Assembly (NCBI RefSeq): GCF_013602415.1
Contig: NZ_WPAG02000002.1
Coordinates: forward strand, 1,612,001 to 1,676,000
Length of the DNA: 64,000 nucleotides
Direction of reading: 5' to 3'
Source of the DNA: Rhodococcus sp. B50
GTDB lineage: Bacteria > Actinomycetota > Actinomycetes > Mycobacteriales > Mycobacteriaceae
Shown here piece by piece: positions 8,414 through 16,500 of this stretch; the first letter of the stretch is position 1; each line of letters opens with the position of its first letter. The notes beneath the pieces were generated by a model. That model searched no databases. It was not told where the DNA came from and worked only from the letters and a program-made list of their open reading frames with translations. The position numbers were made by a program, and so were the translations under genes.

Positions 8414-9181
8414 GTGAGCGAACCGACCGTACAACCCTTCCGCTTGGCCTACGTCCCGGGTGTCACCCCCGCGAAGTGGGTGCGGGTGTGGAACGAGCGG
8501 ATGCCGGACGTACCGATCGAACTGGTCCCCGTCGAGCCGACCGCGGGCGCGGATCCGCTGCGCAAGGAGGTCGCCGACATCGCGCTGCTGCGCCTGCCGT
8601 TGCAGCGGGACGGTCTGTCGGTCATCCCGCTCTACACCGAGGTCTCCGTCGTGGTGGTCCCCAAGGAGCACGTGTTCGCGGCGGTCGACGAGGTGTCGGT
8701 GGCCGACCTCGCCGAGGAGACGGTGCTCCATCCACTCGACGACGTCCTGGACTGGATGGCGCTGCCCGGCGAGGAGGCCTTCGAGCGGCCCGCGACGACC
8801 GAGGACGCGATTTCCCATGTCGCCTCCGAGGTGGGTGTGCTCGTGACCCCCCAGTCGCTCGCCCGCCTGCACCACCGGCGCGACCTCACCTATCGTCCGG
8901 TCGTCGACGCGCCGGCATCGCAGGTGGGACTCGTCTGGATCACCGACCGGACGACCGACCTCGTCGACGAGTTCGTGGGGATCGTCCGGGGTAGGACGGC
9001 CAACAGTTCCCGGGGCCGCCGCAGCGATTCCGAGTCGGAGTCCGGGTCCGGCGGCACCTCACGTCGCGGCGAACGCACGGGCTCGACCCCGAAGCGGCGC
9101 GCACCGGAGCCCAAGACGTCCCGCCGGGCGGGGGCCTCCGCGCGGAAGCGCCCCGGGAAGCCCCGGCGCGGGCGCCGCTGA
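8414..9181 (+). CDS. Stand-alone LysR-type effector-binding domain protein with basic tail
   Basis: 255 residues. Residues about 8-195 look like the periplasmic-binding-protein-like effector domain of LysR regulators (LAYVPGVTPAKWVRVW, DIALLRLPL, VSVVVVPKEH, EVGVLVTPQSLARL), but there is no N-terminal winged helix and no room for one upstream. From about 198 the protein is a disordered tail rich in Arg, Lys, Ser, Gly and Pro (RRGERTGSTPKRR, SARKRPGKPRRGRR) that could bind nucleic acid. Similar domain-only proteins occur in other actinobacteria. Function unknown: an anti-regulator or small-molecule sensor is possible. There is no signal peptide, so periplasmic binding is unlikely. Confidence 0.7.
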   Translation: MSEPTVQPFRLAYVPGVTPAKWVRVWNERMPDVPIELVPVEPTAGADPLRKEVADIALLRLPLQRDGLSVIPLYTEVSVVVVPKEHVFAAVDEVSVADLAEETVLHPLDDVLDWMALPGEEAFERPATTEDAISHVASEVGVLVTPQSLARLHHRRDLTYRPVVDAPASQVGLVWITDRTTDLVDEFVGIVRGRTANSSRGRRSDSESESGSGGTSRRGERTGSTPKRRAPEPKTSRRAGASARKRPGKPRRGRR

Positions 9182-9257
9182 GCGACACCGCGGGCGGCGC
9201 AGAGCGACACCGCGCCGGCGGCGCAGAGCGACACCGCGCCGGCGGCGCAGAGCGCGG
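9180..9257. repeat. 24-bp tandem repeat, about 3 copies
   Basis: Exact units at 9201-9224 and 9225-9248 (AGAGCGACACCGCGCCGGCG plus GCGC), a 21-bp variant at 9180-9200 and a partial copy at 9249-9257. It fills the space between the convergent stops at 9181 and 9264. There are no spacers, so it is not a CRISPR array. Confidence 0.9.
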
Positions 9258-9263
9258 TCTTCG

Positions 9264-10193
9264 TCAGGAGACGGGGCGGCAGGTCGGCGGGACGCAGCCG
9301 CGGATGGTCTCGGCGAGGATGCGGTAGTCGACTCCGCGCGGTGACGACGAGCGGAACACGAGACCGATCCGGCGGCCGGGTGCCGGGTCCGCGAAGTGCG
9401 CGACCTCGAGGTCTCCCCGGGCGGTTTCGACGGTGACCGCGGAGGCGGGGACGAGGGTGATGCCCAATCGCCCTGCGACGCAGCGCACCACGGTGGACAG
9501 GGAGGTCGCTCGGGTGTCGCCCAGCGCCGGTCGCGCGTCGACGGACCGGCACAGGTCGAGTGTCTGGTCGCGCAGGCAGTGCCCTTCGTCGAGGAGCAGC
9601 AGTTGCGCGTTGTCGAGTGCGGAGACGGAGAGGTCGGTGCGTCCGGCGAGTTCGTGTCCGGTCGGCAGGACGAGGACGAAATCCTCGTCGTACAGCGGAA
9701 CTTCGATCACCCCCGAGACGTCGGAGGGCAGGGCGAGGACGGCCACATCGAGGGTTCCGGCGCGCAATGCGTCGAGGAGCCGCGCGGTCTGGTCCTCGAC
9801 GACCTGCAATGACAGGGTCGGCATCGCTGTGTCGAGCGCAGGCAGGATCTCGGGCAGCACGTACGGCGCGACGGTGGGGATCAACCCCACCCGCAGCGGG
9901 CCCGAGAGCCCGTCGGACACTCCCGCGGCCGCGTCGACGAAGCCGTCGGCGGCGTCGAGCACCACCTCGGCGTAGGGAAGCAGACGTGCTCCTACCGGTG
10001 TCACGAGCACACGGCGGGTACTGCGCTCGATGAGCTGGACGCCGAGGCCGTTCTCGAGAGCCGCCAGACCCTGCGAGAGGGTGGGCTGACTGACCTCGAG
10101 TCGCGCCGCGGCCGTGCCGAAGTGCCGGTAGGTGGCCACCGCCACGAAGGCACGCAGCTGCGACAGGGTGGGTTGGTAACTCTGATCGGTCAC
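9264..10193 (-). CDS. oxyR: Hydrogen peroxide-responsive LysR-family regulator
   Basis: 309 residues. An N-terminal winged helix (LSQLRAFVAVATYRHFGTAAARLEVSQPTLSQ) is followed by the LysR effector domain. The redox pair is present: Cys206 in DEGHC and Cys215 in LDLC, nine residues apart as in E. coli OxyR Cys199/Cys208, so it should form the peroxide-sensing disulphide. I use GTG 10193 rather than the longer frame to 10235: the family begins about there, and TACACT ends 7 nt upstream, a leaderless layout. No ahpC or katG adjoins it, unlike many actinobacterial oxyR loci. CTAT half-sites spaced 22 bp upstream suggest autoregulation. Confidence 0.9.
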   Translation of the reverse strand: MTDQSYQPTLSQLRAFVAVATYRHFGTAAARLEVSQPTLSQGLAALENGLGVQLIERSTRRVLVTPVGARLLPYAEVVLDAADGFVDAAAGVSDGLSGPLRVGLIPTVAPYVLPEILPALDTAMPTLSLQVVEDQTARLLDALRAGTLDVAVLALPSDVSGVIEVPLYDEDFVLVLPTGHELAGRTDLSVSALDNAQLLLLDEGHCLRDQTLDLCRSVDARPALGDTRATSLSTVVRCVAGRLGITLVPASAVTVETARGDLEVAHFADPAPGRRIGLVFRSSSPRGVDYRILAETIRGCVPPTCRPVS

Positions 10194-10195
10194 GC

Positions 10196-10239
10196 CTATC
10201 AGTGTAGAGCGACCTATCGTCTTTACCTTTCGCAACTAT
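10196..10239 (-). promoter_or_regulatory. Candidate OxyR operator and leaderless oxyR promoter
   Basis: On the minus strand there are ATAG half-sites at 10236-10239, 10214-10217 and 10196-10199. The first two are 22 bp apart, the repeat distance of the OxyR tetramer site ATAG-N7-CTAT-N7-ATAG-N7-CTAT; the intervening CTAT positions are degenerate. The -10 hexamer TACACT (10201-10206) sits inside the array, 7 nt before GTG 10193. Confidence 0.5.
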
Positions 10240-10245
10240 CGGAGC

Positions 10246-10962
10246 TCACTGCACGGACGTGGCGCCCGCTGCCCTGCCCGCCGCCAGGTCGGCCTCGCCG
10301 AGCACGACCTCGATCTCACCACCGAATTCCACACCCGGAGCGAGCGGCAGCCGATCCCCGCTCCAGAACCGCCCCGGGTCGTACCAGTTGCTCCCCCGAT
10401 GCCGTTGCTGCAGCAGACCCATCTCCTCCAGCGTCAGCCCGACCACCTCGGCGCAGTACGCGCTCTCGAGCCCGCCCGACGGGACGGAAGCCCTGCGTCG
10501 ACGCGGGAGCCGGCCGGCGAACCAGCGCCCGGTGAGTTTCGTCGTCGACGGGAACGGGGTGCCGTCGAGCCGCGCGATGGTGCGCAGCAACTGGTCCTCC
10601 TGATCCGGCGTGACGGCCACCGAGATCTGCCGTAACCAGCCGCGCTGGCCGTAACGCGCACCCCATACCTGCACCGCGCTGCGGAGGTCGTGCAACTGTA
10701 CGCCCCGCTGATGCCGCCCCGTCCACATGTCGGGGAGACTGCGCCCGAGTTCGGCATGCCACATCAGCGGCGGCAGATCCTCGAGCGCGACCGTCATCCC
10801 CACGTGGTTCACCGGCGCATTGGTCAGTGTCTGGATCGCGCGGTCCGCAGCTGTGGCGCCACGGAAGATCCACAGGTCGCCCGTGCGGGTCGTCCCCACG
10901 GCCTCGTCGAGCGTGAGACGCGAACGCGCACCGGCGGGCCGGGCTGCCGGCGAGGTGTCCAT
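10246..10962 (-). CDS. Permuted papain-like (YiiX/NlpC superfamily) protein
   Basis: 238 residues, no signal peptide. The pattern GDLWIFRGATAADRAIQTLT..NHVGMTV (His53) followed much later by ESAYCAEVV (Cys170, Glu172) is that of circularly permuted NlpC/P60 enzymes of the YiiX/YaeF type, in which the histidine precedes the cysteine. Such proteins hydrolyse amide or thioester bonds. The substrate here is unknown, and without export a cytosolic amidase or acyl hydrolase is more likely than a wall hydrolase. ATG 10962 follows GGCAGG. The downstream neighbour on the same strand is oxyR, 52 bp away, with its own promoter. Confidence 0.6.
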   Translation of the reverse strand: MDTSPAARPAGARSRLTLDEAVGTTRTGDLWIFRGATAADRAIQTLTNAPVNHVGMTVALEDLPPLMWHAELGRSLPDMWTGRHQRGVQLHDLRSAVQVWGARYGQRGWLRQISVAVTPDQEDQLLRTIARLDGTPFPSTTKLTGRWFAGRLPRRRRASVPSGGLESAYCAEVVGLTLEEMGLLQQRHRGSNWYDPGRFWSGDRLPLAPGVEFGGEIEVVLGEADLAAGRAAGATSVQ

Positions 10963-10991
10963 GCCGCCAGCCTGCCATGCCCGGCGGCAGC

Positions 10992-10997
10992 TAGGGT
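10992..10997 (+). promoter_or_regulatory. Leaderless-type -10 (TAGGGT) for the small membrane protein
   Basis: TAGGGT ends 7 nt before ATG 11005. Confidence 0.4.
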
Positions 10998-11004
10998 CGT
11001 CCGC

Positions 11005-11289
11005 ATGGCGCTGCGCGGTGGCAAGTGGTGGAAGCTCGTCGGACTCGCCGGACTGGTGGGTGTGGCGGCGACGGGCGCCGTCGCCGCCCGTCACGAGCGA
11101 CAGAGGCGGAACTACAGCCCCGACGAGGTGCGCTCGGTGCTGCACGAACGCTATGCGCGATCGCTCGCCGCCCGCGACGGCAACGCCGAACTCCCCCTCA
11201 CACAAGTTCCGCTCGGGCCGAAGAACCGGATCAGCCGAGCGCTGCGGCAATTCCGTCGGCGAGATCGGCGATCTGCTCGTCGGTCATGA
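11005..11289 (+). CDS. Small single-pass membrane protein, unknown function
   Basis: 94 residues: a short basic start (MALRGGKWWK), one membrane helix (about 10-27, LVGLAGLVGVAATGAVAA), then a charged cytosolic or external tail with YSPDEVRSVLHERY and an Arg-rich end. It is transcribed away from the papain-like gene (42 bp gap) with a leaderless-type -10. Its last 59 bp overlap, antiparallel, the 3' end of the aminotransferase gene, which is unusual; the final 20 residues may be partly a by-product of that overlap. I recognise no family. Confidence 0.5.
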   Translation: MALRGGKWWKLVGLAGLVGVAATGAVAARHERQRRNYSPDEVRSVLHERYARSLAARDGNAELPLTQVPLGPKNRISRALRQFRRRDRRSARRS

Positions 11290-12454
11290 CGAACGACGGC
11301 GAGATCTGCATCGCGCCCTGACCGGCGGCGCGTCCCGAGATCCCGTGCTGTCGCAGCGTCTTGACGAAGCCGAGCGCCTCGGCCGGGTCGGCGAGCTGCA
11401 CGGCCGCCACCGCACCGACACCGCTGCGCACCTCGGCCACCCGCGGATGCTCCGCCAGCGGTGCGAGCTTCGCGTGCAGAGTCCGCTCGATCCGCGCCGC
11501 TTCGACGAGCAGATCCTCGCGCTCGATGATGTCGAGGTTGGCGAGCGCGGCGGCCGCGGCAGCGGCGTGTCCGCCGTAGGTGTACCCGTGGCGCCACCAC
11601 ACACCTCCGGCGAAGAACGGTTCGGCGACCTGCGGAGCGACGAACAACGCTCCCATCGGCAGATAGCCGGAGGTCAGCCCCTTGGCGGTGGTGATCATGT
11701 CGGGACGTAGATCGAATCGCGACGATGCGAACCACGAACCGCCGATACGCCCGAAGCCGGTGACCACTTCGTCGACGACGAACAGGATGTCGTGGTCGCG
11801 GCAGATGTCGCGGACCTCGGCGAGATAGCCGTCCGGCGGCAGGTACACCCCGCCCGCACCGATGACGGGTTCGCAGAAGAAGGCCGCGATCGAGTCGGCG
11901 CCGACCGAATCGATGAGCTCGAGCAGCGCCTTGGCGTCGTCCCATGCCACCTGCGCGGTGTCCTCCCACAGGCGTCCGTAACCCTCGCTGTTGACCGGTA
12001 TACCGGCGAGCGAGGTGCCACCCACGTGCATGCCGTGGTACGCCTTCTCGCGCGAGACCAGCAGCCGTTTGCCGGGCTTCCCGACCTCCTGCCAGTAGCG
12101 GCGCGCGAGCTTGGCCGCCGAGTCGACCGAGTCGGATCCACCGGAGGTGAAGAAGATCTTGCTGCCGGGGACCGGGGCGATCGCCGCGAGCCGCTCGGCG
12201 AGTTCGACTGCGGGTTCGGAGGTCAGATCGCCGAAATTCGAGTAGTGGGCGAGCTTGGCGACCTGCGCGGCGATCGCGTCACCGATCTCGGTGCGGCCGT
12301 GACCGATGTTGGTGAACCACAGTCCGGCGGTGGCATCGAGATAGCGGGTTCCGGCGTCGTCCCAGATGTACGCGCCTTCCCCACGCGCGACGACGAATGC
12401 GCCGTCCCGTTCGATCGCGCCCATATCGGCGAATCCGTGCCACAACGCACCCAC
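11231..12454 (-). CDS. Class III (omega-type) aminotransferase
   Basis: 407 residues from the start chosen. A PLP-dependent fold-type I enzyme: substrate-side motif GLWFTNIGHGR, SGGSDSVDSAAKLAR for phosphate binding, VVDEVVTGFGR (Asp about 228, pyridine nitrogen) and TTAKGLTSGY (Schiff-base Lys about 258). The family moves amino groups between omega-amines or beta-alanine-like donors and keto acids; the donor cannot be read from sequence. The frame is open to ATG 12493, but GTG 12454 has GGGAG 7 nt upstream and starts at GALWHGFADM, where relatives start. It is divergent from the F420-type oxidoreductase at 12550. Confidence 0.85.
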   Translation of the reverse strand: MGALWHGFADMGAIERDGAFVVARGEGAYIWDDAGTRYLDATAGLWFTNIGHGRTEIGDAIAAQVAKLAHYSNFGDLTSEPAVELAERLAAIAPVPGSKIFFTSGGSDSVDSAAKLARRYWQEVGKPGKRLLVSREKAYHGMHVGGTSLAGIPVNSEGYGRLWEDTAQVAWDDAKALLELIDSVGADSIAAFFCEPVIGAGGVYLPPDGYLAEVRDICRDHDILFVVDEVVTGFGRIGGSWFASSRFDLRPDMITTAKGLTSGYLPMGALFVAPQVAEPFFAGGVWWRHGYTYGGHAAAAAAALANLDIIEREDLLVEAARIERTLHAKLAPLAEHPRVAEVRSGVGAVAAVQLADPAEALGFVKTLRQHGISGRAAGQGAMQISPSFVMTDEQIADLADGIAAALG

Positions 12455-12549
12455 GACTTTGCTCCCGTCCACGACGAACACGACACAGGTCATCGTATGC
12501 GGAGGAAACGACTGTGGCGCCGACGGCCCATACCCGCCACGCTGAGGCC

Positions 12550-13500
12550 ATGACCGAGTTCCGCTTCTCCGTCAACATCTTCGAGGCCGGGTCTCCGGAC
12601 TCCTTCGTCCGCTGGTGCCGTGTCGTCGAGGACGCCGGCTACGACGCGGTCTATGCGGCCGACCATCTCGGTGTACCTGCCCCGTTCCCGGTGCTGGTCG
12701 CCGCAGCGTGCGCCACCGAGCGACTGCGGGTCGGGACGATGGTGCTCAACGCCGGATTCTGGAATCCGGCACTGCTCGTCCGCGAGATCGCGACGACCGA
12801 TGCGCTCACCGGCGGGCGGCTCGAAGTCGGCCTGGGTGCGGGACACATGAAATGGGAGTTCGAGACCGCCGGGATCGACTGGGAACGGTTCGACGAGCGC
12901 GCCGACCGACTCGAGACCACCGTGCGGGAACTGCAGCGATCGTTCGCCGAGCCCGATTTCGCCGAGCAGGCCGCGCTGCGCGAGACGTTCGGTCTCCCGA
13001 CACTCCGGCCGGTGCAGCGTCGCGGATTCGGCGGATACGGCCCGCCCCTGATCGTCGGGGGCACCGGTGACCGGGTCCTCCGGATCGCCGCCGCCCACGC
13101 CGACATCGTGAGTGTCGCGGGCGCCGTCCAGCTACCGGGGCGGCCACCGGGAACGTTCCGGATCGGCACTGCGGCCGAGGCGGACGACCGTGTCGCGTTC
13201 GCGCGAGCGCAGGCAGGAGGCCGGGCCGGCGACATCGAGTGGCACACCCTGCTCCAGGCGGTCGTGGAAACGGACGACCGGACGGGCACCGCCGCTGCCC
13301 TCGCCGAACGGTTGGACGGGACCGTCGAGGCCGACGGGCTTCTCGACTCACCGTTCGTGCTGTTCGGCTCGGTCGACGAGATGGCCGAGCAGATCTTGCG
13401 CCGCCGGGAGCGCTTCGGGTTCACCCATTTCACAGTTCACGCGCCGTACCGGGAGATCTTCGGTGAGGTGATCGGCCGGGTGCGTGCCCTCTCGGGCTGA
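12550..13500 (+). CDS. LLM-class F420-dependent oxidoreductase
   Basis: 316 residues with the luciferase-like TIM barrel: EDAGYDAVYAADHLG, RLRVGTMVLNAGFWNPALLVREIATTD, GRLEVGLGAGHMKWEF and IVGGTGDRVLRIAA. It belongs to the branch annotated as TIGR03621 F420-dependent oxidoreductases. The cofactor is inferred from family; FMN cannot be excluded. Substrate is unknown. The gene stands alone, divergent from the aminotransferase and followed by a short GC-rich hairpin at 13501. Actinobacteria in this order make F420, consistent with the call. Confidence 0.85.
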   Translation: MTEFRFSVNIFEAGSPDSFVRWCRVVEDAGYDAVYAADHLGVPAPFPVLVAAACATERLRVGTMVLNAGFWNPALLVREIATTDALTGGRLEVGLGAGHMKWEFETAGIDWERFDERADRLETTVRELQRSFAEPDFAEQAALRETFGLPTLRPVQRRGFGGYGPPLIVGGTGDRVLRIAAAHADIVSVAGAVQLPGRPPGTFRIGTAAEADDRVAFARAQAGGRAGDIEWHTLLQAVVETDDRTGTAAALAERLDGTVEADGLLDSPFVLFGSVDEMAEQILRRRERFGFTHFTVHAPYREIFGEVIGRVRALSG

Positions 13501-13521
13501 GGTCCGGGGCCCTCCCGGACC
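13501..13521 (+). terminator. Hairpin after the F420-type oxidoreductase
   Basis: GGTCCGGG (13501-13508) and CCCGGACC (13514-13521) form an 8-bp perfect stem with a 5-nt loop, beginning directly after the stop codon. Only a short T-run occurs later (13538-13540), so efficiency is uncertain. Confidence 0.5.
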
Positions 13522-13551
13522 GCCCCCGAGCGGGCCGTTTCGCTAGGCTGT

Positions 13552-16500
13552 GTGATCAGCATGTCCATCTCTCCCGCCCCGAATCGTCGCGAACTGCGCG
13601 CCGCCCTGTCCGAGGTCTCCCTCCGCGACGAGAACCGGCTGCGTCGCCGGCTCGACCGGACCCGGGGCGGCGAGGCGTTGACCAAGGTCGCCGCCGAGAT
13701 CGACAACGCCCGTATCCGGCTCGCCTCCCGGGCGGCCTCGGTCCCGGTGATCCGTTATCCCGAGGACCTGCCCGTCTCGCAGCGCAAGGACGACATCGCC
13801 GCCGCGATCCGCGACCACCAGGTGGTCGTGGTCGCCGGTGAGACCGGATCGGGCAAGACGACACAGATCCCGAAGATCTGCCTCGAACTCGGGCGCGGTG
13901 TGCGCGGTCTGATCGGCCACACCCAACCACGCCGGATCGCCGCGCGCGCGGTCGCCGAGCGGCTCGCCGAGGAACTCGGCGCCGAACTCGGCGACACCGT
14001 CGGCTATACCGTCCGGTTCAACGATCAGGTCACCGACTCGACACTCGTCAAGCTCATGACCGACGGCATCCTCCTCGCCGAGATCCAGCGAGACCGGCTG
14101 TTGCGGCAGTACGACACCCTCATCATCGACGAGGCGCACGAGCGCAGCCTCAACATCGATTTCCTGCTCGGCTACCTCGCGCAGTTGCTTCCGCGTCGCC
14201 CCGACTTGAAGGTGATCATCACCTCCGCGACGATCGACCCCGAACGTTTCGCGCAGCACTTCGCCGACTCGAACGGCACACCCGCCCCGATCGTCGAGGT
14301 CTCCGGACGCACCTACCCCGTCGAGGTGCGTTACCGCCCCCTGACCGTCGAAGTGGGCGAGACACTCGTCGACCGCGATCCCGTCGATGCGGTGTGCGAG
14401 GCCGTCGAAGAACTCCAGCGCGAGGGCGACGGCGACATCCTGGTCTTCCTCTCCGGCGAGCGGGAGATCCGCGACACCGCCGACGCCCTGCGCGACCGGA
14501 AGCTCCGCAACACCGAGATCCTCCCGCTCTACGGACGCCTGTCGGCGGCCGAGCAGCACCGGGTCTTCACACCGCATACGGGCCGACGGGTCGTGTTGTC
14601 CACCAACGTCGCCGAGACGTCCCTGACGGTTCCCGGTATCCGTTACGTCGTCGACCCCGGCACCGCCCGTATCTCGCGGTACTCGGTGCGGACGAAGGTA
14701 CAGCGACTGCCGATCGAACCGATCTCGCAGGCCTCGGCGCGTCAGCGCGCCGGACGATGCGGTCGTGTGGCCGACGGCATCTGCATCCGTCTGTACTCAG
14801 AGGACGACTTCGACGGCCGACCGGAGTTCACCGAACCGGAGATCCTGCGCACCAATCTCGCGTCGGTCGTGCTGCAGATGACCGCGCTCGGACTCGGCGA
14901 CATCGAGGCGTTCCCGTTCGTGGAGGCGCCCGATCCCCGGGCGATCCGCGACGGTATCGCGCTGCTCGAGGAACTGGGCGCGCTCGAACCCGCCGAGAAG
15001 GGCGAGGCGCCGAGCCTGACCGCGACGGGTCGCGAGATCGCCCGGCTGCCCGTCGATCCGCGCATGGCCCGCATGATCGTCGAGGGCCACCGCAACGGAT
15101 GCCTGCGCGAGGTGCTCATCATCGTCGCGGCGCTGTCGATCCAGGACGTGCGCGAGCGGCCCACCGAGTTCCAGCAGGCCGCCGACGAGAAGCACGCCCG
15201 GTTCGCGGTCGAGGGCTCGGACTTCCTGGCCTACCTCCGCCTGTGGGACTACCTGAAGGAACAGCGCAGGGAACTGTCGTCGAGCCGGTTCCGCAGGTTG
15301 TGCCGCGACGAGTTCCTGCACTGGCTGCGGATCCGCGAATGGCAGGACCTGCAGGGGCAGCTGCGTCAGATCACCGTCGACATGGGCTGGCAGACGCACC
15401 ACCGCGACGTGAATCCCGACGACGTCCACAAGTCGATGCTCGCGGGCCTGCTGTCGCACATCGGTCTTCGCGAGGGCGACAAGCGCGACTTCCTCGGCGC
15501 CCGCGGCGCACGGTTCGCGGTCTTCCCCGGGTCGTCGCTGTTCAAGAAGCCACCGCGCTGGGTCATGGCGGCCGAACTCGTGGAGACCACACGGCTGTGG
15601 GCTCGGACGGCCGCGCGTATCGAACCCGAGTGGGCCGAGAAACTCGCCCCGCACCTGGTCAAGCGCACCTACTCGGAACCGCACTGGTCGACGCGCCGCG
15701 AGTCGGCGATGGCCTACGAACGCGTCACGCTCTACGGCATCCCCCTGATCGCCCAGCGTCCCGTGCCCTACGGACGCATCGATCCGGAGGTCTCGCGCGA
15801 GCTGTTCATCCGGCACGCCCTCGTCCAGGGCGAGTGGCGGACGCAGCACACGTTCTTCCACGACAATCGCGCTCTGCTCGAGGACGTCGAAGAACTCGAA
15901 CACCGGGCGCGGCGGCGCGACATCGTCGTCGACGACGAGACCCTGTTCGACTTCTACGACCAGCGGGTCGGCCCGGAGGCGATCTCGGCGCGGCACTTCG
16001 ACACCTGGTGGAAGAAGACCCGCAAGCAGCAACCCGACCTGCTGACCTTCACCCCGGACACGGTGGTGAACCAGGACGCCGCCTCGGTGCTCGAGGGCGA
16101 CTACCCGGATGCCTGGCGCCAGGGCGAGATCCAGTTCCCCCTCACCTACCAGTTCGAGCCGGGCACCGAGGAGGACGGGGTCACCGCCCGCGTCCCCGTC
16201 GCGCTGCTCGCGAACCTCAAATCCGTCGGCTTCGACTGGCTCGTGCCCGGTATGCGGACCGAGCTCGTCACAGCCCTCATCAAGACACTGCCGAAGAATC
16301 TTCGCCGACAGGTGGTTCCGGCTCCCGACTTCGCCGCGGCAGCGCTCGCGTCGGTGACGCCGCGATCCGAGCCGCTCGTCAATGCGATGGCCCGCGAACT
16401 GTCGCGACTCGGCCGGTGCACGATCGAACCCTCGGACTTCGATCCCGGTGCGCTGCCCGACCATCTGCGAATGACCTTCGCGGCCGTCGACGAGCGCGGC

